From: Domibacillus sp. PGB-M46
GTDB lineage: Bacteria > Bacillota > Bacilli > Bacillales > Domibacillaceae
Length of the DNA: 64,000 nucleotides
Direction: 5' to 3'
NCBI RefSeq assembly: GCF_022668875.1
Contig: NZ_JAKGCR010000001.1
Location: 366,318-430,317, forward strand
How positions within the stretch are numbered: the first letter of the stretch is position 1; the number at the start of each line of letters is the position of its first letter. The notes under the pieces are model-generated. The model made no database searches and was not told where the DNA came from. It saw only the letters and a program-made list of their open reading frames with translations. Positions 1 to 8,591 of the stretch are shown here, one piece after another. The position numbers and the translations under genes were made by a program.

Positions 1-27
1 AGCTGCCCCTCTAGGAGCAGCTTTTTA
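1..27. terminator. Hairpin at the window edge, probable terminator
   Basis: AGCTGC and GCAGCT arms enclose a 10-base loop and are followed by TTTTT on the plus strand. It could end a plus-strand gene lying left of the window. It also sits just past the stop of the minus-strand ATP-grasp gene, so it may serve both. Confidence 0.6.
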
Positions 28-29
28 TT

Positions 30-1250
30 TTATTCCCTTCTTGTTAAACGGTCCTTTTCCATATGCATTAAAATCGATTCTACTTCTCTTTCATCACGGC
101 CCATGACAAGGCCAATTACTTTAGAAGATCCGACAGCTCCTCCTACATAAGCAGCATCAAGCAGGCTGAGCGGCACAAATTGTTCAAGATCCATGTATTT
201 TTCGACGACAGCAAGCCCTTCATTAAATGGTCCATCCCATTCCAGAGAAGACAAACGAATCGTCGGTTTCCCATATACATTCAACACCTCTTCATGCAGC
301 ATAAGGGCGCACGAGGAAGCGTTAAAACGAACATTTAAGTCAATAAAATAAAAATCATCACCGCGCATCAGCACATCAAAGCCGGCAACTCCGACGTAGC
401 CTGTTGCTGCAATGTTTTCCATTACCCGAAGACCTGCTTCAACCACACGCTCGAACGGTTCGGCGTTTGTGCTGACCCAGCTGCCACGGAAGCAATTATC
501 CTCATTGACCACCTGCTCAGATTTTCCTAAAAAACGCACGCGCCCGTCCTGGTCAGCCACGTAATGAAAACCGAAATTACGGTCATAATCAATGAATTCT
601 TCCAAGATAATCATAGATAAATCCCCAAAGTCTTCACTAATCTCGTAAAGCTGCTGCTTTTCTTCAATTAAAAGCACCCCGCAGCCGCCGGAGGTTGGGC
701 GTCCATCTCCTGTTTTCAAAACAAATGGCATAGGAGGTGTATCCTCCAGCAGTTCTTCTAGGCTGACCATCCGTCTTGGCGGAACATGCTCGGCTGGTAC
801 GAGTGCCGGAATACTTCGTTTATCGCTTAAATACGCAATAATAGACGGATCTACCCAATAAAGAGAAGCAGGGGCGTCCTCTGGGGGATGTGGATATTGG
901 AAAATAACTTTTTTTCCTTGTAAAGACAGTTTATTTAAAATAGATACATATTCTTGATCAGTGCGATACGTATAACGAACGGATGGCAGCCTCAGTCCTG
1001 CTTTTTCAAGCAGACGGACGGCTCCAGGGGTTACAGCACCTTCATGGCAGATGACGGGCATTTCTCCAGCCACGCTCAATTCTCGTCCAGTTAACGCTTC
1101 TAAACTAAGCAAATCGCCGCCAAAGTGCTCATAATCATGCGAAAACAGTTTCGGCGAATAGACATATTCTTTTCCGTAAATATCTTCTGAACTTTGCTTC
1201 GGTTGAATAACGCTTGTAAATGAATGAAACGGCCATGCTCTTTCCCCCAT
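30..1250 (-). CDS. ATP-grasp domain protein, substrate unknown
   Basis: About 406 residues. The middle carries an ATP-grasp nucleotide-binding region (FVLKTGDGRPTSGGCGVLL around residue 180) and the C-terminal third has the metal/ATP site pattern FYFIDLNVRFNASS. ATP-grasp enzymes couple a carboxylate to an amine or thiol through an acyl phosphate; here neither substrate is evident. The open frame can start at a GTG three codons earlier, but AAGGTG sits six bases before the ATG at 1250, which I prefer. It is monocistronic, separated from the gcv operon by repeats. A peptide-ligase or amino-acid-ligase role is possible but not shown by the sequence. Confidence 0.75.
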   Translation of the reverse strand: MGERAWPFHSFTSVIQPKQSSEDIYGKEYVYSPKLFSHDYEHFGGDLLSLEALTGRELSVAGEMPVICHEGAVTPGAVRLLEKAGLRLPSVRYTYRTDQEYVSILNKLSLQGKKVIFQYPHPPEDAPASLYWVDPSIIAYLSDKRSIPALVPAEHVPPRRMVSLEELLEDTPPMPFVLKTGDGRPTSGGCGVLLIEEKQQLYEISEDFGDLSMIILEEFIDYDRNFGFHYVADQDGRVRFLGKSEQVVNEDNCFRGSWVSTNAEPFERVVEAGLRVMENIAATGYVGVAGFDVLMRGDDFYFIDLNVRFNASSCALMLHEEVLNVYGKPTIRLSSLEWDGPFNEGLAVVEKYMDLEQFVPLSLLDAAYVGGAVGSSKVIGLVMGRDEREVESILMHMEKDRLTRRE

Positions 1251-1401
1251 TAAAGCCACCTTCTTTCATAAGGATGTTAACTACATATATATATCCAATG
1301 GAAAGCGTTTTCAATCTCAAAAAATAAAAAAGAGGAAGATAGACCTATAAATAACTAGATACCGTAGCAAGACTAACAACCTGACATTCTGAAATCAGTA
1401 T

Positions 1402-1429
1402 AAAAAGAGATGGCCTATGCCATCTCTTT
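1402..1429 (-). terminator. Rho-independent terminator, probably of the gcv operon
   Basis: Perfect 11-bp inverted repeat AAAGAGATGGC / GCCATCTCTTT around a 4-base loop, followed on the minus strand by TTTTTATA. A near copy lacking the U-run lies at 1872-1895, directly after the last gcv-operon gene. Confidence 0.65.
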
Positions 1430-1472
1430 AGTGTGTGGACAAAGTCTTTCGCTTTTAAAAAAGGGCCGATAA

Positions 1473-1588
1473 GTGAATCCTGCCGGACTGCGCTTTCCGC
1501 GGGCAGTGCAGGAGCCTCCTCGGCTGCGCCTGCGGGGTCTCCCGGCTCACTGTACTTCCCGCAGGAGTCTTCGTCCGGCAGGCTTCAC
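1473..1588. repeat. GC-rich intergenic repeat, copy 1
   Basis: A roughly 116-bp unit with near-perfect 16-bp terminal inverted repeats (1473-1488 against 1573-1588). Internal landmarks are CTTTCCGCGGGC, CCTCCTCGGCTGCGCCTGCG and CCCGCAGGAGTC. I recognise the general type: similar GACTCCTGCGGG...GCGGAAAGCG elements are common between genes in Bacillus relatives. Function is unknown. Confidence 0.7.
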
Positions 1589-1696
1589 TAAGTGGTTTTG
1601 AAGATCAATACACAAGGACCAAATAGAAACTTCTCTTTTTTAAACAGAAAGATACGACCTTATCAGCTCTATACTATACAATCTCGTTGCAACCCA

Positions 1697-1835
1697 CTTG
1701 GCGGCGGGAGGGCGGCGCAGACTCCTATGGGACTAGCGGGCAGCTGAGACCGGTGGAGCCGCCAGGCGAAGCCGGGCCCAGCGCCTGCCCCGTGGAAAGC
1801 GGAGCTGCCTGGACGCCGCCGATCCACTTCATTCA
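1697..1835. repeat. GC-rich intergenic repeat, copy 2, inverted
   Basis: Reads GACTCCTATGGGACTAGCGG and later GTGGAAAGCGGAG. It is related to copy 1 in the opposite orientation (copy 1 reverse complement: GACTCCTGCGGGAAG ... GCGGAAAGCGCAG) but more diverged. Confidence 0.65.
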
Positions 1836-1893
1836 TGTGAACGGCCATCTATATAATTTTTCTACAGCCTGAAGAGATGGCTTATGCCACCTC

Positions 1894-2190
1894 TTATGTT
1901 GTACAGCTTGAATCAAGTCTATCTCCAAAAATAAATCCGTCCGTCTCACGGTAATCTATTAAAGTATGTTCTTCTAAATATCTTTCTGTGAATCGGTCCA
2001 GATAAAGAAACAAATCATCGCCAAGCGGGACAACCGTATCCCCTCGCCGCGGTTCCTCCCAGACAAGAGAAAAGCGGACGGAGACGCCGCATCCGCCTGA
2101 CATCTCCGCATCAATTCTTGGCACATGTCCTTCAGCTGGCGAGAAGGCGAGCAGCTGCCGGCGGGCGGCATCCGTCAGCACAATGTTCAT
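1894..2190 (-). CDS. IscA/HesB-family iron-sulfur cluster protein
   Basis: A 98-residue protein of the length and pattern of the HesB/IscA/YneR-type Fe-S biosynthesis domain. It opens with an [17 protein letters not shown] helix, has one cysteine in a GGCGV loop and one in SSCTT at the C-terminus. A-type proteins hold or transfer Fe-S clusters, but this small subfamily has fewer ligand cysteines than classical IscA, so cluster binding is an inference. Its ATG overlaps the gcvPB stop as ATGA, so it is translationally coupled to the glycine decarboxylase genes. That position suggests a link to lipoate synthesis or cluster supply, but this is not proven. Confidence 0.75.
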   Translation of the reverse strand: MNIVLTDAARRQLLAFSPAEGHVPRIDAEMSGGCGVSVRFSLVWEEPRRGDTVVPLGDDLFLYLDRFTERYLEEHTLIDYRETDGFIFGDRLDSSCTT

Positions 2191-3653
2191 GACTGAACCG
2201 TTTCCCGCTCGTAGCGGACGACCGGCTTCCGTGCTGCTTTCACTTCATCAAGCCGGCCAATAACCGTTGTATGCGGCGCATTCAGCACCGTTTCCGGATC
2301 TTCTTCTACCTCGCGTGCAATGCGAATCATCACGTCCGCGAAAGCATCCAGCGTTTCCTTTGATTCTGTTTCAGTTGGTTCAATCATCAAACATTCCTCC
2401 ACATTAAGCGGAAAATAAATGGTCGGCGGATGATAGCCGAAATCAAGCAGCCGTTTCGCTATATCAAGTGTCCGGACACCAAGCTTTTTCTGCTTGGAAC
2501 CCGATAAGACAAACTCGTGCTTGCTGACCTGCTCGTACGGCGAGATAAAGTATGGTTCCAGCTTTTTACGCAAGTAGTTGGCATGCAGCACCGCACTTTC
2601 CGATACCTGGCGCAGCCCGTCTGGTCCCATCGTCCGAATATACGTATACGCACGCACGAGGATACCGAAGTTGCCGTAGTAGCCTTTCACCCGCCCAATG
2701 GACAAAGGCTCCTCCCTATTCAACAGGAAGCGGCCGTTTCTTTTCTCCACACGCGGTACCGGGAGAAAAGGAATAAGCTTTTCTTTCACGCCGACCGGGC
2801 CTGCACCCGGGCCTCCTCCGCCGTGCGGTGTTGTAAAGGTTTTATGAAGATTTAGATGGACGATATCGAACCCCATTTCCCCTGGCGTCGTCTTGCCTAA
2901 AATCGCATTTGCATTGGCTCCGTCATAATAAAGCAGGCCGCCCGCTTCGTGAATCACACGGGCAATTTCGACAATGTCCTTTTCAAACAGGCCGAGTGTG
3001 TTCGGATTCGTCAGCATTAGGGCTGCGGTGTCATCATCCACATGCTTTTTCAGCTCTTCCACATCGACAAGGCCATGTTTGTTAGACGGAATGGTCACCG
3101 TGCGGAAGCCGGCAACGGTTGCACTGGCCGGGTTCGTGCCGTGAGCAGAATCCGGCACAAGTACCTTCGTCCGCTTTTCTCCCCTTTGCTTATGGTACGC
3201 TTTTACCATCATCAGTCCCGCCCACTCTCCTTGGGCACCGGCAGACGGCTGGAGCGTGACAGCATCCATGCCGGTGATCACGGCCAGATCCTCCTGCAGC
3301 TCATACAAAAGCTCAAGCGCTCCCTGCACGGTTGCTTCCGGCTGGTATGGATGAATGCGGCCGAAGCCGTCAAGCTTTGCTACATCTTCGTTGATTTTCG
3401 GATTGTACTTCATCGTACAGGAGCCCAGCGGGTAAAAGCCGTTGTCCACACCATGATTCTTATTCGACAGGGACGTATAATGGCGAACCAGTTGCAGCTC
3501 TGAAACTTCCGGCAGTTCCGGTGCTTCTCTACGAATAAGATGTGCGGGCAGCTTCTCCGACAGGTTTACCGCGTCTACATCGCGTTCCGGCAGGCTGCAG
3601 CCGATGCGTCCCGGCCGGCTGATTTCGAAAATAAGATCTGTGTAGGTAGTCAT
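2187..3653 (-). CDS. gcvPB: Glycine dehydrogenase (decarboxylating) subunit 2
   Basis: A 488-residue P-protein beta subunit, normal length for split-P bacteria. With subunit 1 it decarboxylates glycine and passes the aminomethyl group to lipoyl-GcvH in the cytoplasm. The PLP lysine is K271 in HLNLHKTF, followed by the glycine-rich [11 protein letters not shown] loop. The start ATG overlaps the gcvPA stop (ATGA) and its own stop overlaps the next ATG, so the operon is tightly coupled. Expression should follow the upstream glycine riboswitch. gcvH is not in the window. Confidence 0.96.
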   Translation of the reverse strand: MTTYTDLIFEISRPGRIGCSLPERDVDAVNLSEKLPAHLIRREAPELPEVSELQLVRHYTSLSNKNHGVDNGFYPLGSCTMKYNPKINEDVAKLDGFGRIHPYQPEATVQGALELLYELQEDLAVITGMDAVTLQPSAGAQGEWAGLMMVKAYHKQRGEKRTKVLVPDSAHGTNPASATVAGFRTVTIPSNKHGLVDVEELKKHVDDDTAALMLTNPNTLGLFEKDIVEIARVIHEAGGLLYYDGANANAILGKTTPGEMGFDIVHLNLHKTFTTPHGGGGPGAGPVGVKEKLIPFLPVPRVEKRNGRFLLNREEPLSIGRVKGYYGNFGILVRAYTYIRTMGPDGLRQVSESAVLHANYLRKKLEPYFISPYEQVSKHEFVLSGSKQKKLGVRTLDIAKRLLDFGYHPPTIYFPLNVEECLMIEPTETESKETLDAFADVMIRIAREVEEDPETVLNAPHTTVIGRLDEVKAARKPVVRYERETVQS

Positions 3654-4990
3654 TGCACAATCCCCTCCAGCGCATGAATAAATGCCTCAATCTCTTCCTT
3701 TGTCCGCTGCTCGGTCACTGCGACCAGCATCCCGTTCGGATCCCCATAGTCTAGTCCTAAGTCAAAGCCGCCGATAAATCCCGCTTCAATCAGTGCGTCT
3801 TGAACGCCCGCAACGGGCTTCGGCAGCTTGACGACAAATTCATTGAAAAAGGGTGACTGATTAAGGACGGAAAAGCCTTTTTGCTGCAGCAGCTTACAGG
3901 CATAATCAGCTTTTTCCAGATTTAAGACAGCCATCTCCCGCAGGCCGGTTTTGCCAAGGGCTGCCATACAAACAGCCGAGGCCAGCGCGTTCAGCGCCTG
4001 GTTCGAGCAAATGTTGGACATCGCTTTTTCACGGCGGATATGCTGCTCGCGAGCCTGAAGCGTCAGGACGAAACCGCGGTTTCCATTTTCATCGGTTGTC
4101 TGGCCGACGATCCGGCCCGGTACTTTGCGCATCAATGGCTTTGTAACGGCAAAGTAGCCGCAATGCGGACCGCCGAACGCCATCGGAATACCAAGCGGCT
4201 GCATATCGCCGACAACAATATCGGCCCCAAGCCGGCCCGGTGCCTCGAGCAGGCCGAGCGCCAGCGGGTTGGCACTCACAATCAGAAGGGCACCGTGCGC
4301 TTTTGTGATCCTTTTTACTTCCTGTAAATCTTCAATCGATCCGAAAAAGTTTGGGTATTGTACAATAACCGCAGCTGTGTCGCCATCCACTTGTTTGCCC
4401 AGCGCGTCGAGATCCGTTATGTCTTTGGAAAGAGCGGCTTCCTCTGCCACATAGCCCGGACCGGCTGCCACCGTTTGCAAAATAGCGCGGGATTCCGGAT
4501 GAACGGCGCGGGACACAACCACTTTCCCTCTTTTCGTATGCCCCACTGCGAGTGATGCGGCTTCTGCAAGAGCGGTAAAGCCGTCATACATCGATGAATT
4601 GGCTACATCCATTCCTGTCAGCTCACATACCATTGTTTGAAATTCAAAAATAGCCTGCAGCTCACCCTGGGAAATTTCCGGCTGGTATGGGGTATATGCG
4701 GTGTAAAATTCCGAACGGGAGATCATATGGCCGACCACACTCGGAATGTAATGATCATAGGTACCCGCTCCAAGAAACAAAGGCAGCTCCACATTTTTGC
4801 TCGCCATGTTTTTCATCTTCTTCCATAGAGCCGGCTCCGGCAGTGCATCCGGAATGGCAAGCTCCCCGTCGAGGCGGATGGACGCTGGCATATCAGAAAA
4901 TAGTTCGTCTATAGATGAAACGTTTAAAAACGACAGCATCTCTTTGCGGTCCTGGTCTGTATCAGGCAAGTAGCGGAATGTGGATGTCAT
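3650..4990 (-). CDS. gcvPA: Glycine dehydrogenase (decarboxylating) subunit 1
   Basis: A 446-residue P-protein alpha subunit. It carries the conserved N-terminal [15 protein letters not shown] start and the [13 protein letters not shown] and [13 protein letters not shown] segments that define this subunit. It forms the heterotetramer with GcvPB. Its ATG overlaps the gcvT stop by four bases (ATGA), and the same arrangement recurs at its 3' end. No lesions were seen. Confidence 0.96.
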   Translation of the reverse strand: MTSTFRYLPDTDQDRKEMLSFLNVSSIDELFSDMPASIRLDGELAIPDALPEPALWKKMKNMASKNVELPLFLGAGTYDHYIPSVVGHMISRSEFYTAYTPYQPEISQGELQAIFEFQTMVCELTGMDVANSSMYDGFTALAEAASLAVGHTKRGKVVVSRAVHPESRAILQTVAAGPGYVAEEAALSKDITDLDALGKQVDGDTAAVIVQYPNFFGSIEDLQEVKRITKAHGALLIVSANPLALGLLEAPGRLGADIVVGDMQPLGIPMAFGGPHCGYFAVTKPLMRKVPGRIVGQTTDENGNRGFVLTLQAREQHIRREKAMSNICSNQALNALASAVCMAALGKTGLREMAVLNLEKADYACKLLQQKGFSVLNQSPFFNEFVVKLPKPVAGVQDALIEAGFIGGFDLGLDYGDPNGMLVAVTEQRTKEEIEAFIHALEGIVQ

Positions 4991-6084
4991 GCGTTTCTCT
5001 CCCTTTTATAAAATGGCGTTTGGACAACGAAGGCTTCTGCTCTTTTCCCGCGGATCTCTACGAAAAATTTAGTGCCAAGACCTGAAAAACCTGACTGAAC
5101 AAGCGCGAGGCCGATCGGCTTTTGAAACGTTGGCGAATGGGTGCCGGATGTAACAACCCCTATCGGCTCGCCCATTTCAGATAAAATGCGATACCCGGTT
5201 CTCGGGATGCCCCGGTCAATCATTTGGATCCCGACGGTTTTGCGCAAAAGTCCCGTTTCCTTTTGTTTTTTCAACGCTTCCTGTCCGATAAATGCCGCTT
5301 CTTTCGCTGTTTTAACAGCAAAGCCGATGCCTGCTTCAAGCGGGCTGATTTCTTTTGTCAGCTCCTGGCCATAAAGCGGAAGCCGTGCTTCTAAGCGCAG
5401 CGTATCCCGCGCACCAAGACCGCATAAAGGAACTCCTTCCCCGGCCAGCCGCTGCCAGAGGGAAACGGCTCCTTCTGCCGGCACATACAATTCAAACCCG
5501 TCTTCCCCTGTATAGCCGGTGCGGGAGATAAGCACGCCTTCCACACCGCCTACAGAAGCGGAATCTACAAAATGAAACGGGCGGATAGCGGAAAGATCCG
5601 TGTCCGTAAGCGGCTGAAGCACTTGGGCCGCAGCAGGCCCCTGCACAGCCAGAAGCGCCGTTTCGTCTGATAGATTGGTCATAGTCACTTCTTCTGCGGG
5701 ATGCTGCTTCATCCACTGGATGTCTTTCTCGATGTTGGCGGCGTTTATCACGAGCATAAAGGCTTCATCTGACTTCTTATACACAAGCAAATCATCGACT
5801 GTGCCGCCGTCTTCATAGCACATGGCGGTATATTGGGCGCCCCCTGCCTGAAGCAGCGTCACATCATTGGTGAGAAGGCGGTTTAAATACTTTTCCGCTC
5901 CTCGGCCTTCTACAAGTACTTCTCCCATGTGCGATACATCGAACAGCCCGGCATGGCTTCTTACCGCCTTATGCTCGGCCAATATACCTGAAAACTGCAC
6001 GGGCAGTGCCCAGCCGCCGAAATCAATAACTTTGGCGCCGTACTTTTTGTATTCAGCAAAAAGCGGTGTTTTCTTCCATTCCAT
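4987..6084 (-). CDS. gcvT: Aminomethyltransferase (T-protein)
   Basis: About 365 residues. T-protein moves the methylene group from aminomethyl-lipoyl-GcvH to tetrahydrofolate and releases ammonia. Recognisable stretches are [20 protein letters not shown] at the N-terminus, FDVSHMGEV, and [14 protein letters not shown]. An upstream in-frame start at 6108 exists, but the family begins at MEWKKTPLF, and GGGGGTG lies eight bases before the ATG at 6084. It is the first gene of the four-gene operon behind the glycine riboswitch. Confidence 0.95.
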   Translation of the reverse strand: MEWKKTPLFAEYKKYGAKVIDFGGWALPVQFSGILAEHKAVRSHAGLFDVSHMGEVLVEGRGAEKYLNRLLTNDVTLLQAGGAQYTAMCYEDGGTVDDLLVYKKSDEAFMLVINAANIEKDIQWMKQHPAEEVTMTNLSDETALLAVQGPAAAQVLQPLTDTDLSAIRPFHFVDSASVGGVEGVLISRTGYTGEDGFELYVPAEGAVSLWQRLAGEGVPLCGLGARDTLRLEARLPLYGQELTKEISPLEAGIGFAVKTAKEAAFIGQEALKKQKETGLLRKTVGIQMIDRGIPRTGYRILSEMGEPIGVVTSGTHSPTFQKPIGLALVQSGFSGLGTKFFVEIRGKRAEAFVVQTPFYKRERNA

Positions 6085-6116
6085 CCTGCAAGCACCCCCA
6101 TTGATCATTTTGGTCC

Positions 6117-6156
6117 AAAAAAAAGACAGAGAAAAGGTGTGATCCTTTTCTCTGTC
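6117..6156 (-). terminator. Riboswitch-controlled intrinsic terminator
   Basis: 13-bp perfect stem GACAGAGAAAAGG / CCTTTTCTCTGTC with a 6-base loop and eight U residues on the minus strand. The 5' arm includes the GGACAGAG end of the second glycine aptamer, so the terminator and the aptamer closing stem compete. Glycine binding would free the operon (an ON switch). Confidence 0.9.
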
Positions 6157-6335
6157 CGTTTACCTGAGAGCTTAATCCAAGCTGGATTTTCCCCTTTGGT
6201 GGCATGACTATGCGCCATGCTCTCTCCAGAGTTGCGTCCGATTGAGGTCCTTGTACCTGAGAGATTCGTTTCAAGGCTTTTGAAACTTGCTCCGTCGGCG
6301 GCATGTATGCACTCTCCCTCAGCCGTCATCCGCGT
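6151..6335 (-). ncRNA. Tandem glycine riboswitch (gcvT element)
   Basis: Two glycine aptamers in series on the minus strand. Each has the hallmark CUCUCAGGUA...GGAC junction: CTCTCAGGTACAAGGACC and CTCTCAGGTAAACGGACAGA on the transcript. Each also has a GGAGAG opening (AGGGAGAGTGC and CTCTGGAGAGAGC). It precedes gcvT and overlaps the terminator described separately. The family and its control of gcv operons are well established. Confidence 0.95.
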
Positions 6336-6354
6336 ATATTCATTTGACACTTTC

Positions 6355-6383
6355 ATCTTAATGAATCGAAACACCTTTTACAA
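6355..6383 (-). promoter_or_regulatory. Sigma-A promoter of the gcv operon
   Basis: On the minus strand TTGTAA (6383-6378), a 17-bp spacer and TAAGAT (6360-6355). Transcription would start about 20 bases before the first glycine aptamer. Confidence 0.65.
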
Positions 6384-6462
6384 GTGTTTTCTGAAAAATG
6401 TATATTGTCAGATTTTATGACCGTTCAGTTGACATATTCATCTAAAAAGAAAATTTGCTTTC

Positions 6463-6491
6463 AAAAAAACCCGGCACTTGGCGGCCGGGCT
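6463..6491 (-). terminator. Intrinsic terminator after the subtilase gene
   Basis: Minus-strand stem GCCCGGC / GCCGGGT with a short loop and seven U residues, about 30 bases past the subtilase stop. Confidence 0.8.
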
Positions 6492-6523
6492 TCCACTGTT
6501 TTTATCACAATAGCGGTAATGGT

Positions 6524-8170
6524 TTATTTTTTGCTTTCAATTAAAATATTCACTGTTTTCCCCATAAAAGAAGGAGCGGCATACGTTCTGCCATACTGCG
6601 AAATGGAAACCACTCCGCCTGATACGTTTGCAACTTTTTGATTCAGCACCTTCCATGTAACAAGCGGCGTCACATCCGCGCGCTGCCCGCTGGACAGAAG
6701 AGCCGTAACGGCTACTTTTTGTACCGTTCCCGGTTTTCCGGCTACACGTTTTGTGCTGACACTTAAACTGCGCACGCTGGCGTCTACCGTAATATTTACC
6801 GTTTTGCCGCCGTATAGTCCGGAAACGGTTGTTTTGCCATAGTTTTGAATTGTGATGATTCCACGGTTAACGGTCGCTACTTTACTATTAGCTGTTTTCC
6901 ACTGTGCCGCTTCTGTAATATCCACTTTGCTTCCGTCTGCACGTACAGCCGTTAACTGAACCGCTTTTGTATCCTGAGGCTTTCCGGCAATAAACGTTGT
7001 ACTGGCTGTGAGGCTGGAAACCACTGTGCTCACAGCTGGAGCCGTTTGGGCTGCCTGCGGTGCAGCACTCGCCGGTGCCTGCATGAATCCATAGCCAAAC
7101 CAAGAATCTCTTCCCGCTGTGCCCAAATCCTTGCTTGTGTCTTTTAAGATCGTCCGAAGCCGGACAGCATCGGCCGTCGGATTCGCCTGCTTTAACAGCG
7201 CAAGCTCGCCGGATACGTACGGTGCAGCCATCGATGTACCGCTCATACGCGCATATCCGTTATTCAGATAAGTAGAAACAATGCTTTGTCCCGGCGCAGC
7301 AATTTCAACCGTGCTTCCTGTAGAAGAAAAAGACGTACGTTTCAAAGAAGAATCTACAGCGCCAACCGCAATCGCCGAGTCATAGCGTGCCGGATAATCA
7401 ACGGTGTCATCTGTTCCAGAAGCCGATCCGTCATTTCCTGCCGCCGCTACGACCAAAATGCCGCTCGCGTACGCTTTATCGACCAGTGCCTGGAAAGCGG
7501 CCGAATTTGTTTGCGTGCCAAGACTTAAATTGATAATATCCATTTTATTTGTAATCGCCCAGTCAATGCCGGCTAAAATACTGGACAAACTGCCTGAACC
7601 GCTTTTTTCTAATGATTTAACGGCATACACATCTGCATCCGGCGCCACTCCTTTTGTGCCGAAGCCATTACTTTCTGCCCCGATAATGCCGGCTACGTGC
7701 GTGCCGTGCCCGTTATCATCCTGATAGGACGTTGTGTAAGAAACAAAAGACGCACCGCCAGCAACTGCCAAATCCGGATGCGCGGCTACTCCTGTATCTA
7801 CAACCGCTATTTTTACACCCCTGCCCGTAAAGCCTGCATTCCATGAAACCGGTACATTGGTGGCGCCAATACCCCAATCCAGTGTGTCGGCCGATGCGTG
7901 AACCGTAATATCTTTTTCTACACGAACCACATCTTTATCCTGCTTCAGCTCTTTCACTTCATCTGCTGGAAGTGTTACAGAAGCGATCGGCAGCTGCTTA
8001 AACGTCTGGTCAATTTCCCCTTCCGCCTGTGCAATCGCCTTTTTATCTACTTTTTCATCAAAAATGACAATGACATTTTGTTCCTCTTCCTGCGCCGCAA
8101 ACGCAGCATTTGGACCAAAAGAAGCAAAAAGCAAACCAGTGGCTAACAAACTAGCTGCAGCTTTCTTCAT
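6524..8170 (-). CDS. Secreted subtilisin-family serine protease with C-terminal Ig-like repeats
   Basis: 548 residues. A signal peptide (about residues 1-25, ending AAFA-AQ) is followed by an I9-type propeptide (30-90) and an S8 catalytic domain with D125 (VVDTG), H155 (GHGTHVAG), oxyanion N246 (AAGND) and S313 (SGTSMAAP). Two related about 80-residue beta domains follow (roughly 395-545), each with a VxxLxxSxxxxAGKP opening and an xxTVNI end; they resemble bacterial Ig-like wall or substrate domains. The ATG at 8170 is chosen because GGGAGG lies before it. The in-frame extension to 8242 would be translated from the riboswitch. This is a degradative exoenzyme, predicted to be controlled by c-di-GMP at translation. 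Confidence 0.93.
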   Translation of the reverse strand: MKKAAASLLATGLLFASFGPNAAFAAQEEEQNVIVIFDEKVDKKAIAQAEGEIDQTFKQLPIASVTLPADEVKELKQDKDVVRVEKDITVHASADTLDWGIGATNVPVSWNAGFTGRGVKIAVVDTGVAAHPDLAVAGGASFVSYTTSYQDDNGHGTHVAGIIGAESNGFGTKGVAPDADVYAVKSLEKSGSGSLSSILAGIDWAITNKMDIINLSLGTQTNSAAFQALVDKAYASGILVVAAAGNDGSASGTDDTVDYPARYDSAIAVGAVDSSLKRTSFSSTGSTVEIAAPGQSIVSTYLNNGYARMSGTSMAAPYVSGELALLKQANPTADAVRLRTILKDTSKDLGTAGRDSWFGYGFMQAPASAAPQAAQTAPAVSTVVSSLTASTTFIAGKPQDTKAVQLTAVRADGSKVDITEAAQWKTANSKVATVNRGIITIQNYGKTTVSGLYGGKTVNITVDASVRSLSVSTKRVAGKPGTVQKVAVTALLSSGQRADVTPLVTWKVLNQKVANVSGGVVSISQYGRTYAAPSFMGKTVNILIESKK

Positions 8171-8177
8171 GATGAAT

Positions 8178-8265
8178 TTCCTCCCTGGCAGCTGGCTGGC
8201 ATACCCAAACGGCTTAGCCCCTATAGCTTTGCGTCTCTGCATTTCTACAGATTTGCCTTTTCAAA
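8178..8265 (-). ncRNA. Cyclic di-GMP-I (GEMM-I) riboswitch upstream of the subtilase
   Basis: Transcript landmarks in order: AAAAGGCAAATC, a P2 arm with GAAA tetraloop (TCTGTAGAAATGCAGA), the ACGCAAAGCTATAGGGGCTAA core, and GCCAGCCAGCTGCC as tetraloop receptor/P3. These match the GEMM-I consensus. The GGGAGG ribosome binding site follows GCTGCCA directly, so control by masking the binding site is likely; no separate terminator is visible. Confidence 0.9.
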
Positions 8266-8292
8266 TTAAAGCAGTCGAAACTGCCTATCTTT

Positions 8293-8318
8293 ATATCGGA
8301 GAATCTTCACCGAACTTA
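8293..8318 (-). promoter_or_regulatory. Candidate sigma-D (motility) promoter for riboswitch and subtilase
   Basis: Minus strand TAAG, 14 bases, TCCGATAT. The sigma-D consensus is TAAA-N15-GCCGATAT, so the -10 has seven of eight bases and the -35 three of four. The start point would be about 25 bases before the aptamer. Confidence 0.5.
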
Positions 8319-8387
8319 AGCTCGTTTTCTATCTTTTTTTGCATTCACATGAAAATGTAACTACAAGTAAAGGCTTAGTTCTTTTTT

Positions 8388-8536
8388 GGGCCGAAAAATA
8401 AGAATCAGGGCCGGAAAGTGCTGCAGCCGGGCCGGATTCTCTTTTTTCCGGCCTTAGTGGCCCATAATCCGGCCATAATCAACTTTTTCCGGCCATCCCG
8501 TATAAAAATCCGGCCGTTGCGTGCTGTTTTCCGGCC
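8388..8536. repeat. Helically phased CCGGCC array, copy A
   Basis: Eight cores. Three read GGCCGA/GGCCGG (8389, 8409, 8430), followed after 18 bp by five CCGGCC cores (8448, 8469, 8489, 8510, 8531). Spacing within each half is 20-21 bp. Cores are flanked by A/T runs (GGCCGGAAA, TTTTTCCGGCC). The array lies between the subtilase riboswitch and the terminator of the next minus-strand gene. No reading frame or known element explains it. Confidence 0.75.
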
Positions 8537-8538
8537 AT

Positions 8539-8590
8539 AAAAAGAAGGACTGTCTCATCAGCCAGTTTCCTAGCTTAGAGACACCCCCTT
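8539..8590 (-). terminator. Intrinsic terminator after the SH3b-SGNH gene
   Basis: Minus strand: GTGTCTC...GAGACA stem, extended by GGGGG against CCTTC and by AGCTAG / CTGGCT above, then CTTTTTA. It lies directly past the stop codon and abuts the CCGGCC array. Confidence 0.65.
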
Positions 8591-8591
8591 T

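Larger units (their letters stand above)
1251..1893. other. Gene-free stretch with repeats and hairpins
   Basis: No convincing gene lies here. The stretch holds two similar hairpins (1402-1429 and 1872-1895) bracketing two inverted copies of a GC-rich repeat (1473-1588 and 1697-1835). The one plus-strand reading frame inside copy two is a by-product of the repeat's GC content. Confidence 0.7.

Noticed and set aside
1687..1872. 61-codon plus-strand frame
   Set aside because: Encoded by the GC-rich intergenic repeat; no binding site and no protein-like pattern.
8171..8242. N-terminal extension of the subtilase reading frame
   Set aside because: These codons are the c-di-GMP riboswitch and ribosome binding site; the signal peptide begins at 8170.
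8388..8536. Possible CRISPR array
   Set aside because: Repeated cores are only 6-8 bases, change orientation, and inter-core segments are about 14 bases; no cas genes are present.
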